The notes beneath the pieces were generated by a model that saw only the letters and a program-made list of their open reading frames with translations, was not told the origin of the DNA and made no database searches. A stretch of 64,000 bases of DNA from Homoserinimonas sp. OAct 916. GTDB taxonomy: Bacteria > Actinomycetota > Actinomycetes > Actinomycetales > Microbacteriaceae. The stretch is from positions 248,001-312,000 of the forward strand of contig NZ_QJHB01000001.1 in the NCBI RefSeq assembly GCF_003260275.1. Direction: 5' to 3'. The stretch's first letter is position 1. Each line of letters starts with the position of its first letter. The translations under genes were made by a program, and so were the position numbers. Below are positions 37,681-47,571 of this stretch, in pieces.

Positions 37681-37707
37681 GATCTGTACGCCGCTGGCCC
37701 GAGGAGC

Positions 37708-38322
37708 CTAGTCACCCGCGGGGCGGTTCAACCCCTCGTAGAACTCGCGGGTGGCCGCCCAGGTGGGCAGCAGGCCCTGCTCGGCGGCCTCGGCCAGGCC
37801 GGGCGCATCCGTGTCTTTTGCGGACAGGATCAGCTCGCCGGCCTCCTTCGGGAACTGCAGGGAGACCTGAGCATCCAGCGGGTTGATGCCGTGCTCCCGG
37901 GTCGCATCGAACCGACTCGAGACGAGGTAGCTCACGGTCGCGTCTTCGGTCAACGCCACGAAGGCGTGGCCGAGGCCCTCGGCGATGTACAGGGCCCGGC
38001 GGTCGGTGTCGTCGAGCAGCACCTGATCCCACTGGCCGAACGTCGGCGAGCCCACCCGGATGTCGACGACGAAATCGACGATCGCGCCGTGCGTGCAGGT
38101 CACATATTTGGCCTGTCCCGGCGGGATGTCGGCAAAGTGGATGCCGCGAACCACGCCGCGCCTCGACACCGACGTGTTCGCCTGCGCCAGGGTGAGCGGA
38201 TGCCCGACCGCCTCCTCCAGCGCGTCGAAACGGTACCACTCGAGGAACACACCCCGGTCATCACGAAACTGCTTCGGCGTGATTTCGTAGGAATCAGGAA
38301 TACTCAACTCACGGATCTGCAC
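37708..38322 (-). CDS. rmlC: dTDP-4-dehydrorhamnose 3,5-epimerase
   Basis: 204 residues, a cupin enzyme of the dTDP-L-rhamnose pathway. Conserved stretches are 'DRGVFLEWYRFD' near residue 24, 'QANTSVSRRGVVRGIHFA' near 48 (catalytic His), 'KYVTCTHGAIVDFVVDIR' near 72, and 'IAEGLGHAFVALTEDA' near 115. It is transcribed away from rmlB, with 125 bases between the two starts, which probably hold divergent promoters. Confidence 0.95.
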   Translation of the reverse strand: MQIRELSIPDSYEITPKQFRDDRGVFLEWYRFDALEEAVGHPLTLAQANTSVSRRGVVRGIHFADIPPGQAKYVTCTHGAIVDFVVDIRVGSPTFGQWDQVLLDDTDRRALYIAEGLGHAFVALTEDATVSYLVSSRFDATREHGINPLDAQVSLQFPKEAGELILSAKDTDAPGLAEAAEQGLLPTWAATREFYEGLNRPAGD

Positions 38323-38447
38323 CCCGCCAGTCTATGGTTCATCCCTCTGGCCGGCGCCCCCTCGTGAACCGCGACACCTGGGCCCGGACTCTCCGGCGCA
38401 CGCGGATCCGTGCGTAGGATTGCCTCAGAACCCAAGGGAGAACACAC

Positions 38448-39437
38448 GTGAAGATTCTGGTCACCGGCGGAGCCGGGTTCATCGGCTCGAACTTTGTACG
38501 CCGCACGATCGAGGGAGCGTACCCGGAACTCGCCAAGGCTGATGTGATCGTGTTGGATGCGCTCACGTACTCCGGAAACCTGGCCAACCTGTCCCCTGTC
38601 GAATCCTCGCCCCGCTACCGGTTCGTGCACGGTGACATTCGAGACGCCGCACTCCTCGACACCCTCCTGCCCGGAATCGATGCGATCGTGCATTTCGCCG
38701 CCGAATCCCACGTGGACCGCTCGGTACGCGACGCAACGATCTTCGTCGAGACCAACGTACTCGGCACCCAGCAACTGCTCGATGCCGCACTGAGATGCAA
38801 CGTGCCCCGGTTCGTGCACGTGTCGACCGATGAGGTGTACGGCTCCATCCCGACCGGCTCCTGGAACGAAGAATGCCCCCTCGAACCGAACTCGCCGTAC
38901 TCCGCGTCAAAGGCCGGCAGCGACCTGCTCGCACGGAGCTATCACCGCACGCACGGGCTCAACGTGTCGATCACCCGTTGCTCGAACAACTACGGCCCGT
39001 ACCATTTTCCCGAAAAGGTGATCCCGCTGTTCGTCACCAACCTGATCGACGACCAGCACGTTCCGCTCTACGGAACCGGCGAAAACATTCGTGACTGGTT
39101 GCACGTCGACGACCACTGCCGGGGGATCGCCCTCGTGCTGGCGGGCGGCCGCGCCGGTGAGATCTACAACATCGGCGGCGGCACCGAGCTCAGCAACACC
39201 GAGCTGACCCAACTGCTGCTGGATGCCACCGATCACGACTGGTCCTTCGTCGACCGGGTCGACGACCGGCTGGGCCACGACCTGCGCTATTCGGTGGACA
39301 TCACGAAGATCCAGGCCGAGCTGGGCTACCGGCCGGAGGTTCCGTTCGAGCGCGGGCTCACCGAGGTCGTCGCCTGGTACCGCGAGAATCGCACTTGGTG
39401 GGAACCGTTGAAAGCACGCGCGGCTCTTCAATCATGA
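38448..39437 (+). CDS. rmlB: dTDP-glucose 4,6-dehydratase
   Basis: 329 residues; second step of dTDP-rhamnose synthesis. NAD site 'KILVTGGAGFIGSNFVRR', 'HFAAESHVDRSV' near residue 83, 'VSTDEVYGSIP' near 125 and catalytic 'YSASKAGSDLL' (YxxxK) near 150, then 'RCSNNYGPYHFPEKVIPLF'. GTG 38448 has an AAGGGAG site 8 bases upstream. rmlD follows 58 bases later with its own AAGGGAG site, so the two are one operon. Confidence 0.96.
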   Translation: MKILVTGGAGFIGSNFVRRTIEGAYPELAKADVIVLDALTYSGNLANLSPVESSPRYRFVHGDIRDAALLDTLLPGIDAIVHFAAESHVDRSVRDATIFVETNVLGTQQLLDAALRCNVPRFVHVSTDEVYGSIPTGSWNEECPLEPNSPYSASKAGSDLLARSYHRTHGLNVSITRCSNNYGPYHFPEKVIPLFVTNLIDDQHVPLYGTGENIRDWLHVDDHCRGIALVLAGGRAGEIYNIGGGTELSNTELTQLLLDATDHDWSFVDRVDDRLGHDLRYSVDITKIQAELGYRPEVPFERGLTEVVAWYRENRTWWEPLKARAALQS

Positions 39438-39495
39438 CGCGGCGAACACGCGATGGCGACCTTGCTTCAACGGTGGCACCGAAGGGAGCGACCCC

Positions 39496-40368
39496 ATGAG
39501 GTACCTCATCACCGGGGCCACCGGGATGCTCGGCCGTGACCTGCAGCGCGCGTTCGCCGGGCGGAACGTGACCGCGCTCGGCCGAACCGAGCTCGACATC
39601 ACCGACCCGCGGGCGGTAGGCAATGCCGCAGCCGACCACGATGTCATCATCAACGCCGCCGCTTACACCGCCGTCGATGACGCCGAATCCCACGAGGAGG
39701 ACGCCCGCCGGGTGAATGCCCTCGGAGCCGAGAACCTGGCGATGGCCGCAGCGAAGAACCAGGCACGCCTCGTGCAGCTCTCGACCGACTACGTGTTCGA
39801 CGGCCGGGCAACGTCACCGTACCCGGAAGGTGCACCGCTGAACCCGATCTCCGCCTACGGGCGCACCAAGGCCGAGGGGGAACGGCGAGCCGTGGCCGCC
39901 AACCCGAATGCAACCTTCATCGTTCGCACCGCGTGGCTCTACGGGGAGCACGGCGTGAGTTTTCCGAACACCATGCTGCGGCTGGCCCGCAGCCACGAGA
40001 GCCTCCCGGTCGTCGACGATCAATTCGGCCAGCCCACCTGGACCTGGGATCTGGCCTGCCGCATCCGTGAGCTGCTCGATGCCAACGTGGTCGCCGGCGC
40101 GTACCACGCAACCAATTCCGGTCTCAGCTCATGGTTCGAGTTCGCTCAGGAGGCATTCAGGCTGGTCGGTCTCGACCCTGATAGGGTCACTCGAACCGAA
40201 AGTGCCACGTTCCGCAGGCCAGCCCCCCGACCGTCGTACTCTGTACTTGGCCACAGCGGTTGGGAACGGGCAGGACTTGGTCCGATGCGCCACTGGCGCA
40301 CCGCGTTGAACGAAGCAGTGGGCGAGGGAGTGCTGAAGCGAGATGACAACACTGCGCGTGATCGTTGA
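39496..40368 (+). CDS. rmlD: dTDP-4-dehydrorhamnose reductase
   Basis: 290 residues; last step to dTDP-L-rhamnose. Cofactor site 'YLITGATGMLGRDLQ', 'INAAAYTAVDDAES' near residue 55, 'STDYVFDGRATSPYPE' near 98, catalytic 'YGRTKAEGERR' near 120 and 'FIVRTAWLYGEHG'. Its end overlaps the start of the GT4 gene by 26 bases, which ties rhamnose supply to that transferase. Confidence 0.95.
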   Translation: MRYLITGATGMLGRDLQRAFAGRNVTALGRTELDITDPRAVGNAAADHDVIINAAAYTAVDDAESHEEDARRVNALGAENLAMAAAKNQARLVQLSTDYVFDGRATSPYPEGAPLNPISAYGRTKAEGERRAVAANPNATFIVRTAWLYGEHGVSFPNTMLRLARSHESLPVVDDQFGQPTWTWDLACRIRELLDANVVAGAYHATNSGLSSWFEFAQEAFRLVGLDPDRVTRTESATFRRPAPRPSYSVLGHSGWERAGLGPMRHWRTALNEAVGEGVLKRDDNTARDR

Positions 40369-41476
40369 CCAGATGGTCGCCGCCCACCCCGGCGGCATCG
40401 GCAGGTACACCCATGAACTCACCCGAGGTCTGATCGCCGCGGCCCCCAGCGGCTGCGACGTCGAGGGGATCGTGGCCGCAACGACCGAAGAGAACTACGC
40501 GCTGATCGAGCGCAGCCTGCCCGGGCTGGCACGCCTGCACAAAACGAGTCTCGGCCGCCGGGAACTCGCTGCGGCCTGGCAACTCGGCCTGCGTTCCTCC
40601 GCTATGAACGGTTTGATCCACGCCCCGAGCCTGCTCGCGCCGCTGCGCAAGAACAATCACGTGACAGGCACCCAGGTCGCCATCACCGTGCACAACGTCT
40701 TCGCCTGGACCGACCCGTCGTCCCTCAGCCCACAGAACATCGCCTGGCAGAAGGCAGTGATCAAGCGGGCTCGCAAATTCGCCGACGCCATTGTCGTGCC
40801 CAGTCACGCCGTCGCTGCCGAACTGGCTGACATCGACAACTTCGGTGACCGGATCCGGGTGATCAGCGGTGCCGCCGCCGAAAGCCTGCAACTGCCCTCT
40901 GATGCTGATGCCCGTGCCCGCGACCTCGCGTTGCCCGAGCGCTACATCCTGACCATGGGTGGTCTCAGGCCGCGCAAGGGCGTTACCGAGCTCATCACCG
41001 CGCTGGGGCTGCCGGGAGCCTCAGAGCTGCCGCTCGTGATCGTCGGCGGTCCAGAGGCCGATGATCCCGACCTGGCCGCGGCGGTGGCGGCGGCAGGGCT
41101 CCCCGAGGACCGTGTGCGCACGTTCGGGCACCTCGACGACGGTGACCTCGCCGTCATCTATGACCGGGCCGCGGTGTTCGTCTACCCGTCGCTGGCCTCC
41201 GGCTTCGGTCTGCCCGTCCTGGAAGCGTTCACGTTCGGCACCCCGGTGGTGCATTCCGACGCACCGGCACTTCTCGAGGTTGCCGGCGACGCCGGATTGG
41301 TCGTGGAACGGGACGAACCGATCGGCTACCCGCACCGCTTGAGCGAGGCCATCACGAGTGTGCTCGATGACAGTGCCCTGGCCGACCGGCTCTCCGTCTC
41401 CGGGTCAGACCGGGCGCGCGCCTACAGCTGGTTCGACAGCGCCCAGCGAGTGTGGCAGTTGCACGCCGACCTGTAG
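40343..41476 (+). CDS. Glycosyltransferase family 4 (GT-B)
   Basis: 377 residues of GT-B fold. 'HPGGIGRYTHELTRGL' near residue 14 is the donor/acceptor loop. The carboxyl half has 'YILTMGGLRPRKGVTELI', 'DLAVIYDRAAVFVYPSLASGFGLP', 'EAFTFGTPVVHSDA' and 'LLEVAGDAGLVV', the EX7E-type donor site. The overlap with rmlD suggests a rhamnosyltransferase, which is inference. It ends 12 bases before the convergent LCP gene. Confidence 0.88.
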   Translation: MTTLRVIVDQMVAAHPGGIGRYTHELTRGLIAAAPSGCDVEGIVAATTEENYALIERSLPGLARLHKTSLGRRELAAAWQLGLRSSAMNGLIHAPSLLAPLRKNNHVTGTQVAITVHNVFAWTDPSSLSPQNIAWQKAVIKRARKFADAIVVPSHAVAAELADIDNFGDRIRVISGAAAESLQLPSDADARARDLALPERYILTMGGLRPRKGVTELITALGLPGASELPLVIVGGPEADDPDLAAAVAAAGLPEDRVRTFGHLDDGDLAVIYDRAAVFVYPSLASGFGLPVLEAFTFGTPVVHSDAPALLEVAGDAGLVVERDEPIGYPHRLSEAITSVLDDSALADRLSVSGSDRARAYSWFDSAQRVWQLHADL

Positions 41477-41488
41477 CCTGGTGCCCGG

Positions 41489-42835
41489 TCAGGGCTTTGG
41501 AGTCGGCGTGACCGGGGCGAGGGCCTTGGCCACCAACTGGTGGATCACATCGAAGTCGGGATCCTCCGGGTCGACGGCGGGGGGCACGAGCTCGAGACGA
41601 TCGATCGGCAACGCCCGGGTCTTCATCGCCAGGTCGGCGAACACACCCAGCATCGACTGCGGGATGTCGGTCTTCACCACGTCCTCCCCCGCCTTGGCCA
41701 CCGCTTGGAACTTGGTCACCACATTGGCCGGGTTGAACTGTTTGAGCACTGCCTCCTGCAGCACACGCTGCCGGGCCATGCGGTCGTAGTCGCTGGTGCC
41801 GTGCCTGGCGCGCGCATACCAGAGCGCGGTGAAGCCGTTCATGTGCTGGGTACCCGCTTCCACCCAGCCGTCGACGTTGTTGAAATCTTCGTCGCCGCCG
41901 ATCGGCAGGCGCTCGTCGACCGTGATCTCCACCCCGCCGAGCGCATCGATCAGATCGGAGAACCCCTGCATATCGATCGACACGAAGTATTGCACCTGGA
42001 TGCCCAGGGCCCCTTCCACCGCATCCCTGGTGGCCTCGATGCCGGGGGTGCTGCCATGGCTCTCGGCATTCGGGTACCGTTCGGGGCTCTTCAACTGAAC
42101 CTCGGTATAGATCGAGTTCAACATGCACACGTCGACGTCGCAGTCGTAGTAGCCGTCGGGGTAGGTCTCGTACATCGGTGAGTCGGTGGGAAAGGGCACG
42201 TCTTCCAGGTTGCGCGGCAGCCCGATTATGGTGGCCCGCCCGGTTTCGGCGTCGATCGAGACCACCGAGATGCTGTCAGGTCTGGCCCCGTCCCTGTCGG
42301 GCCCCGCGTCACTGCCCAGCAGCATGATGTTGTACCGGCCGTCGATCGGCGGCACCACGGCCTGATTCTGGAACACCGATCCGAGAAATCCGAGGGTGGA
42401 CCCGATCACCGTCACGCCGTAGGCGGCCGTGCCCGCAGTTCCAACCATGAGGAGCACGCCGAGGGCGGCGATCCAGGCGCGGGCGCTCGGAGCTGTGCGG
42501 ACCAGTTTCACCAGGCGCAACGTGTCCACCGTGAGCACAACCCAGAGCACTGCGTAGGCGGCCAGAATGATCTGCGCGGCCACCAGCCCGATTGTGTTGG
42601 TTGCGGCCGTCAGCACGGCGACCGGCCAGATGAGGTAGCCGATGCCGACAATCAGTGCCGCGCCCCACAGCCCCAACGTCATGCCCAGCCCGACCCGGCC
42701 GAGCCGACGGTTGCCGGCAAGCACCTGCGCCGAACCGGGCAGCACAAAGTTCAGCACCACCAACCACCACCCGCGCCGGGTCATGAGCGGGCGCGGGAGA
42801 CCGTCGGAGTGCCTGATCGGCAGGGCGATGCTCAT
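41489..42835 (-). CDS. LytR-CpsA-Psr (LCP) family wall-polymer ligase
   Basis: 448 residues. Five or so helices (about 20-150) precede an outer LCP domain starting '[23 protein letters not shown]' near residue 170, with the polyprenyl-phosphate-binding Arg/Asp residues and 'IIGLPRNL'. '[13 protein letters not shown]' and '[21 protein letters not shown]' are further signatures. LCP enzymes transfer a glycopolymer from its lipid carrier to peptidoglycan. It overlaps purE by four bases (ATGA). The many-helix amino terminus is longer than the single anchor of most LCP proteins. Confidence 0.93.
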   Translation of the reverse strand: MSIALPIRHSDGLPRPLMTRRGWWLVVLNFVLPGSAQVLAGNRRLGRVGLGMTLGLWGAALIVGIGYLIWPVAVLTAATNTIGLVAAQIILAAYAVLWVVLTVDTLRLVKLVRTAPSARAWIAALGVLLMVGTAGTAAYGVTVIGSTLGFLGSVFQNQAVVPPIDGRYNIMLLGSDAGPDRDGARPDSISVVSIDAETGRATIIGLPRNLEDVPFPTDSPMYETYPDGYYDCDVDVCMLNSIYTEVQLKSPERYPNAESHGSTPGIEATRDAVEGALGIQVQYFVSIDMQGFSDLIDALGGVEITVDERLPIGGDEDFNNVDGWVEAGTQHMNGFTALWYARARHGTSDYDRMARQRVLQEAVLKQFNPANVVTKFQAVAKAGEDVVKTDIPQSMLGVFADLAMKTRALPIDRLELVPPAVDPEDPDFDVIHQLVAKALAPVTPTPKP

Positions 42836-43341
42836 AATCGGGATTGAAGACTTTCGTTCTTCTGTTCCACCATCCGGGCGAGCCCCGCCTGGTAGTCGGC
42901 AAGCCGGCCCGCCAATTCCTCATCGCCGGTGGCGAGCATGCGGATCGCCAGTAGGGCGGCGTTTTTCGCGCCACCGATCGATACAGTGGCCACCGGAACC
43001 CCCGCGGGCATCTGCACGATCGACAGCAGCGAATCAAGGCCGTCGAGTCTGGCCAGCGGGATGGGCACACCGATCACCGGCAGGGTCGTGACCGAGGCGA
43101 GCATTCCTGGCAGGTGTGCGGCGCCCCCGGCCCCGGCGATGATCGCCCTGAGTCCGCGCTCCCGGGCCGTCTCACCGTATTCGACCAGGCGAAGCGGCGT
43201 GCGATGCGCCGAGACCACCTCCACCTCGTGGGCGATGCCGAAGTCGCTCAACTGCTGGGACGAGTCACTCATCACCGGCCAGTCGGAATCCGACCCCATC
43301 ACGACACCGATGATCGGGGTGTCTGCCGTGGCGTAGTTCAC
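42832..43341 (-). CDS. purE: N5-carboxyaminoimidazole ribonucleotide mutase
   Basis: 169 residues. Converts N5-CAIR to CAIR in purine synthesis. '[15 protein letters not shown]' near residue 9, '[14 protein letters not shown]' near 43, '[16 protein letters not shown]' and '[15 protein letters not shown]' are the family motifs with the catalytic His. It lies between purK upstream and the LCP gene downstream on the same strand. Confidence 0.97.
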   Translation of the reverse strand: MNYATADTPIIGVVMGSDSDWPVMSDSSQQLSDFGIAHEVEVVSAHRTPLRLVEYGETARERGLRAIIAGAGGAAHLPGMLASVTTLPVIGVPIPLARLDGLDSLLSIVQMPAGVPVATVSIGGAKNAALLAIRMLATGDEELAGRLADYQAGLARMVEQKNESLQSRL

Positions 43342-43405
43342 GCGTTGCTCCTGTTCGTGGGAACCATCGCCGCATGACGAAAAACGGTTCGACCCATGCT
43401 AAACG

Positions 43406-44542
43406 TCAGTCGGTCAATATGTCCTGAGCGGCACGCGCTTCGTAGGCAACCTGGTCCAAATCGTCGCCCGAGACGGTGACGTGCCCGATCTTGCGGCCGG
43501 GGCGCGGCTGCTTTCCATAGTCGTGGATCTTGACGTTCGGATGCTCCCTGAGCACCCTCTCGTAGCGGTCGTACAACGTGCCGGTCGTCGGCCCACCCAG
43601 GATGTTCGTCATCACCGACCAGGTCTCGCGGCATCGGGTGGAGCCGAGCGGCAGATCGAGAATGGCCCGCAGGTGCTGCTCGAACTGGCTGGTGATGGAC
43701 CCGTCGATGGTCCAGTGCCCGCTGTTGTGCGGGCGCATTGCCAACTCGTTGACCAGGAGCCGGTCGTCAGTCGTCTCGAACAGTTCCACCGCGAGGACCC
43801 CGGTGGCCCCGATTCCCTCGGCGATGGCCACGGCAGTCTCCTCGGCAACGCGGGCAAGGCGTGCCGAGCAGCCCGGCGCAGGGGCCAACACCTCGGTGCA
43901 GATGCCATCCAGCTGCACTGTCTCGACGACCGGCCAGGCCGCGACTCCACCGCTCGGCCGGCGAGCGACCAACTGGGCCAACTCCCGGCGAAATTCAACC
44001 ACTTCCTCGACCAGCAGGTCACCGCCACGACCGTCTTCGGCGAGCGCCAGAAACCAGTCATCGACCTCGTGGGCCTCGCTCACCACACGCACACCCTTGC
44101 CGTCATAGCCACCACGGGGGGTCTTGACGACCGCGCGCCCACCGTGCTGGTCGAGGAATCGGCCCAATTCGTCGGCGTTCGAGGCCCGGGCCCAGTCGGG
44201 GCAGGCGATGCCGAGCTCGGTCAACCGTTCTCGCATCAAGAGTTTGTCCTGCGCGAACTGCAGCGCATCCGGCCCCGGATGCACCGCGAACCCGCGGGAG
44301 ACCAATTCACGGAGGATCGCCTGCGGCACATGTTCGTGGTCGAAAGTGATCACATCCACGCCCTCGGCGAACGCGAGTACCGTCTCCCAGTCGCGGTAGT
44401 CGCCGACGACCGTTGTTGCCAGGTGAGCGGGTTCCCCCTCGCTGGCCGCGAGCACCCGAATCTCCACCCCCAGATTCGTGGCGGGGGATATCATCATTCG
44501 AGCCAGTTGGCCCGCACCGATAACGCCGATTACGCTACTCAC
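43406..44542 (-). CDS. purK: N5-carboxyaminoimidazole ribonucleotide synthase
   Basis: 378 residues, ATP-grasp. It makes N5-CAIR from AIR, bicarbonate and ATP for PurE. 'IGVIGAGQLARMMISPA' opens the protein; 'VVKTPRGGYDGKGVRVV' near residue 137 is the ATP loop, then 'EEVVEFRRELAQLVAR' and 'NELAMRPHNSGHWTID'. The purE gene follows after 64 bases. It is divergent from the GtrA gene. Confidence 0.97.
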   Translation of the reverse strand: MSSVIGVIGAGQLARMMISPATNLGVEIRVLAASEGEPAHLATTVVGDYRDWETVLAFAEGVDVITFDHEHVPQAILRELVSRGFAVHPGPDALQFAQDKLLMRERLTELGIACPDWARASNADELGRFLDQHGGRAVVKTPRGGYDGKGVRVVSEAHEVDDWFLALAEDGRGGDLLVEEVVEFRRELAQLVARRPSGGVAAWPVVETVQLDGICTEVLAPAPGCSARLARVAEETAVAIAEGIGATGVLAVELFETTDDRLLVNELAMRPHNSGHWTIDGSITSQFEQHLRAILDLPLGSTRCRETWSVMTNILGGPTTGTLYDRYERVLREHPNVKIHDYGKQPRPGRKIGHVTVSGDDLDQVAYEARAAQDILTD

Positions 44543-44637
44543 ATCAGAACTTTCCTGTTGGCAATTGATCTCACGGCCAATTCGATGACCACCTCATACA
44601 GTACAACTGACGCTGGGAAACAATTGGGACCAACCGA

Positions 44638-45132
44638 ATGCTGAGCGACTGGGTCAGTCGGCTGTGGAGCACTTTCATCGTTTACGCGCTCAAGTTCGGC
44701 GTCGTCGGCATCATCGGCCTCGTCATCGACGTGGGACTCTACAACATGCTCCGCCTGGGGGTGTTCGGAGACGGGTTCTGGCAGGGGGCCATCGCCGCGA
44801 AGGTGATCAGCACGTCAGTGGCGATCGTCTTCAATTGGGTCGGCAACCGGTATTGGACCTTCCGGGCGCACCGGAGCGCGAACGTGCTGAAGGAGTTCTT
44901 CGAGTTCGTTGTCGTCTCCCTCGGCGGAATGGCTATCGCCGTGCTCTGTCTGTGGATCAGCCACTACGTGATGGGATACACCAGCCTGCTTGCCGATAAC
45001 ATCTCCACGAACGTGGTCGGGCTCGTCCTCGGAACCGCGTTCCGCTTCATGCTCTACCGGTACTGGGTGTATCGCCCGGGTCGTGTCGGTGCACGGGTAC
45101 AGAGCCCAGCAGAGGTCGGTGACATCGTATGA
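44638..45132 (+). CDS. GtrA-family membrane protein
   Basis: 164 residues, four helices. 'FGVVGIIGLVIDVGLYNML' near residue 21, 'IVFNWVGNRYWTFRAHRS' near 62 and 'GTAFRFMLYRYWVYRP' near 133 are the GtrA pattern (putative flippase of polyprenyl-phosphate sugars). It overlaps the following polyprenol-phosphate sugar synthase gene by four bases, so the two form a loader-flippase pair. The M. tuberculosis counterpart by position is Rv3277. Confidence 0.88.
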   Translation: MLSDWVSRLWSTFIVYALKFGVVGIIGLVIDVGLYNMLRLGVFGDGFWQGAIAAKVISTSVAIVFNWVGNRYWTFRAHRSANVLKEFFEFVVVSLGGMAIAVLCLWISHYVMGYTSLLADNISTNVVGLVLGTAFRFMLYRYWVYRPGRVGARVQSPAEVGDIV

Positions 45133-46022
45133 GCCGCACCGTGGTACTCATTCCCACCTACAACGAGAGGGAGAACCTGGCCGAGATGGTCTCCCGGGTT
45201 CTCGACGCCGTACCGACCGCCGATGTGCTGGTCATCGACGACTCATCCCCCGACGGCACCGGCGAGATCGCCGACCGGCTGGCTGCCGATGATTCTCGGG
45301 TGCATGTGTTGCACCGCACCGGCAAGCTCGGCCTGGGTTCGGCCTACGTCGCGGCGTTCGAATGGGGCCTGGCGCGCGGCTACGACTTGCTGGTCGAGAT
45401 GGATGCCGACGGCTCGCACCCGCCCGAGCGGCTCCCGGCGATGCTCGAGGCGGCGAGCAGGCCTGCAACTTCAGTGCGTGGAGCAGGGCCCGTGGGTGAA
45501 GCAGTGCCCGTACGTGGAGCAGAGCCTGTGCGTGAAGCAGAGCCTGTGCGTGGAGCAGGGCCCCTACGTGGGGCGGCTCCCCGAGCCGGCGCGGAGCCGG
45601 GGGCCGGCAAACCTGTCGGCCTGGTGATCGGCTCCCGCTGGGTGCCGGGCGGCGAAGTCACCAACTGGCCGAAGAGGCGCGTGTGGTTGTCTCGGGCGGC
45701 GAATACGTATGCCGGGTTGGTGCTGGGCATCCGGGTGAAAGACTCGACGGCGGGCTTCCGGGTGTTCCGCGCCGAGGTGCTGCGCGAACTGCCGCTTCAG
45801 GCAATCGACTCGAAGGGATACTGCTTCCAGGTCGACATGACGCTCCGAGTCCTCGACGCCGGATACCGCGTGGTGGAAATGCCGATCAACTTCCATGAAC
45901 GCCAGCACGGCGAGTCGAAGATGAGCGGGGACATCGTCGCGGAGGCGATGTGGCGCATCACGGGGTGGGGATGGCAGCGCCGCGTGCTGCGACGACGTTC
46001 TGGACGGTCCCTGCGGCCCTGA
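45129..46022 (+). CDS. Polyprenol-phosphate mannose synthase-like GT2 with repeat insertion
   Basis: 297 residues. Ppm1/DPM1-type GT-A domain: 'VVLIPTYNERENLAEMV' at the start, 'VIDDSSPDGTGEIADRL' near residue 37, 'EWGLARGYDLLVEMDADGSHPPERLP' near 78-103 with the DAD metal site, and 'VIGSRWVPGGEVTNWPKRR' near 165. It loads a sugar, probably mannose, onto undecaprenyl phosphate. Between 'AMLEAA' and 'VIGSRW', where homologues have only a few residues, about 45 residues of Val-Arg-Gly-Ala-x-Pro units are inserted, encoded by an 18-bp minisatellite. The core motifs on both sides are intact. Confidence 0.88.
   Translation: MSRTVVLIPTYNERENLAEMVSRVLDAVPTADVLVIDDSSPDGTGEIADRLAADDSRVHVLHRTGKLGLGSAYVAAFEWGLARGYDLLVEMDADGSHPPERLPAMLEAASRPATSVRGAGPVGEAVPVRGAEPVREAEPVRGAGPLRGAAPRAGAEPGAGKPVGLVIGSRWVPGGEVTNWPKRRVWLSRAANTYAGLVLGIRVKDSTAGFRVFRAEVLRELPLQAIDSKGYCFQVDMTLRVLDAGYRVVEMPINFHERQHGESKMSGDIVAEAMWRITGWGWQRRVLRRRSGRSLRP
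45474..45581 (+). repeat. Six 18-bp in-frame repeats inside the Ppm1-like gene
   Basis: Units begin at 45474, 45492, 45510, 45528, 45546 and 45564. Most read GTGCGTGGAGCAGRGCCY with a few changes, and each encodes six residues (for example VRGAGP, VREAEP). Confidence 0.92.
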
Positions 46023-46033
46023 CACCATGCGAG

Positions 46034-46050
46034 GCCGCGACGGCCGCGGC
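46034..46050. terminator. Hairpin between convergent genes
   Basis: GCCGCG (46034-46039), loop ACGGC, CGCGGC (46045-46050); 12 bases after the Ppm1-like stop and just before the stop of the convergent PH-domain gene. Confidence 0.45.
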
Positions 46051-46058
46051 TGCCAGGG

Positions 46059-46619
46059 CTACCGGGCGCCCAGCGCTATCGTGTGGTCCGAGTCCGCTTC
46101 GAACTTCTGCCGGTTGGTCGCGATCGTGTTCTGGCTGTGCTCCATCAGGTCGCTGAGCGCGCTCACCACCAGCGAGGGCCCCGGCACATCGGCCAGAACG
46201 AACGGGGCATCCAGCCCGGCGTTGATGAGTACGTCGCCCGAGCCGAACACCGACTGCAGCCCGTGCTTTCGCACCGTGATGTCGTAGCCGCGGCTGTGCA
46301 ACAATTCTTGCCGGATCCGCACGAAGAAGCCGTGCCGAACGATGATGCGCCGGGTGGTGATCGTGTACCGCCGGCTCAGCCAGCCGATCAACGGCAGCAA
46401 CCCCACGAGCACGATGATCACCGCGCCGCCGGCCAGCAGCACAAGGTTGATCCACCCCTCGGTGAAGTTTCCGTAGAAGTAGCCAAGGGCCCCGACGGTG
46501 GCGATCACGAGAATCGCAGGCAGGAACAGCCTGCGGGCATTCGGGCGCAGCCGCGCGACCACCCGCTCCGCCTCCTGCGGCGCCTGGGCCTCAACCATCT
46601 CGTCTCTCGCTCTGCTCAT
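46059..46619 (-). CDS. PH-domain (bacterial) membrane protein
   Basis: 186 residues. Two helices near 30-52 and 58-78, then a bacterial PH-like domain beginning 'SRRYTITTRRIIVRHGFF' near residue 82, with 'RVRHGF..RI' style strands and 'SALSDLMEHSQNTI' near the end. It corresponds by order to M. tuberculosis Rv3278c beside birA. Function unknown; such proteins are small membrane proteins of the wall-active actinobacteria. Confidence 0.82.
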   Translation of the reverse strand: MSRARDEMVEAQAPQEAERVVARLRPNARRLFLPAILVIATVGALGYFYGNFTEGWINLVLLAGGAVIIVLVGLLPLIGWLSRRYTITTRRIIVRHGFFVRIRQELLHSRGYDITVRKHGLQSVFGSGDVLINAGLDAPFVLADVPGPSLVVSALSDLMEHSQNTIATNRQKFEADSDHTIALGAR

Positions 46620-46659
46620 GGCTCACTGTGGTTCGTGCCTCGCACATCCACTGACTCCA

Positions 46660-47448
46660 TTAATACCGCAGATGCGTGACATCGCCGGCTCCGACAGCCA
46701 CGAGTTCGCCATCCGAGGCTCGTTTGATCACGATCTGGCCATACTCGTCGATTCCGGCGGCCACCCCGGTGAGGTCAGCGCCGCCGGGCAGTGCCACGCG
46801 CACCTCACGGCCGAGGCTCTCGCAGGCGTCTTCGACAGCGGAGCGGAGACCGCTCGACTCCGCGTCTCCGCCCTCAGCCGCATACTGCCCGGTGAGGGCG
46901 ATGAGTTCACTCAGATAGGTGGCGAGCACGGTGTCGAACGAGGTCTCCGCTGCCCCGACGGCAGCCAGGGACGTTGCTCCGGGAATCTCATCCGGCGCCT
47001 GGCTGAGATTGACGCCCGCACCGATCACGACCCCTGCGGCACCGGGCAGCAGTTCGCAGAGGATGCCACTGACCTTCTGCTCCCCGACCAGTACGTCATT
47101 GGGCCACTTGAAGCCGACATCGCCGTCAACCAGCAATGCCACGGCCCGCGTCATGGCGAGGCCGGCGAGCAACGGATACCACGTGAATCGGTCGATCGGC
47201 AGCGGCACTTTCTTCCGGTCGACCGGCCGAAGCAGGATCGACGCGGCGAGGCTGGAGGATGCGGCCGTCCACTGACGGCCGTGGCGGCCGCGCCCGTTCG
47301 TCTGGTTGTCGGTGACGATGCCGGAGAGGTCGGGCCAGTCCGCGGCCGACGGGCCAGACGCGAGAGTGACCAGTTCTTCGTTGGTGGAGCCCACTTCGGC
47401 TCTGTAGACCAGTCCGGGGACGAGGGTTCGTGACTCGGGAAGCTGCAT
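46660..47448 (-). CDS. birA: Biotin-[acetyl-CoA-carboxylase] ligase
   Basis: 262 residues, group I without a DNA-binding domain. It joins biotin to the carrier domain of acyl-CoA carboxylases through biotinyl-AMP. '[14 protein letters not shown]' near residue 19, '[13 protein letters not shown]' near 48, '[20 protein letters not shown]' near 113 and '[11 protein letters not shown]' near 145. It is divergent from accD, whose partner AccA (51.7 kb) is its likely substrate. Confidence 0.95.
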   Translation of the reverse strand: MQLPESRTLVPGLVYRAEVGSTNEELVTLASGPSAADWPDLSGIVTDNQTNGRGRHGRQWTAASSSLAASILLRPVDRKKVPLPIDRFTWYPLLAGLAMTRAVALLVDGDVGFKWPNDVLVGEQKVSGILCELLPGAAGVVIGAGVNLSQAPDEIPGATSLAAVGAAETSFDTVLATYLSELIALTGQYAAEGGDAESSGLRSAVEDACESLGREVRVALPGGADLTGVAAGIDEYGQIVIKRASDGELVAVGAGDVTHLRY

Positions 47449-47571
47449 GGTTTTCAGCGTACGCGTTGGAGCCCGGAAGTTCGGCCACTGCCCCGTCGGG
47501 GATTCTCAACCAGTGGACTCGTCAGGCTTTGTGTCTTCTCCACAAGCTCACAGGGGCAAGTCACAGCTAGA

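Noticed and set aside
47484-47517. CCACTG...CAGTGG inverted repeat between birA and accD as a biotin operator
   Set aside because: The arms enclose a second unrelated small stem and the BirA here has no DNA-binding domain; too weak to report.
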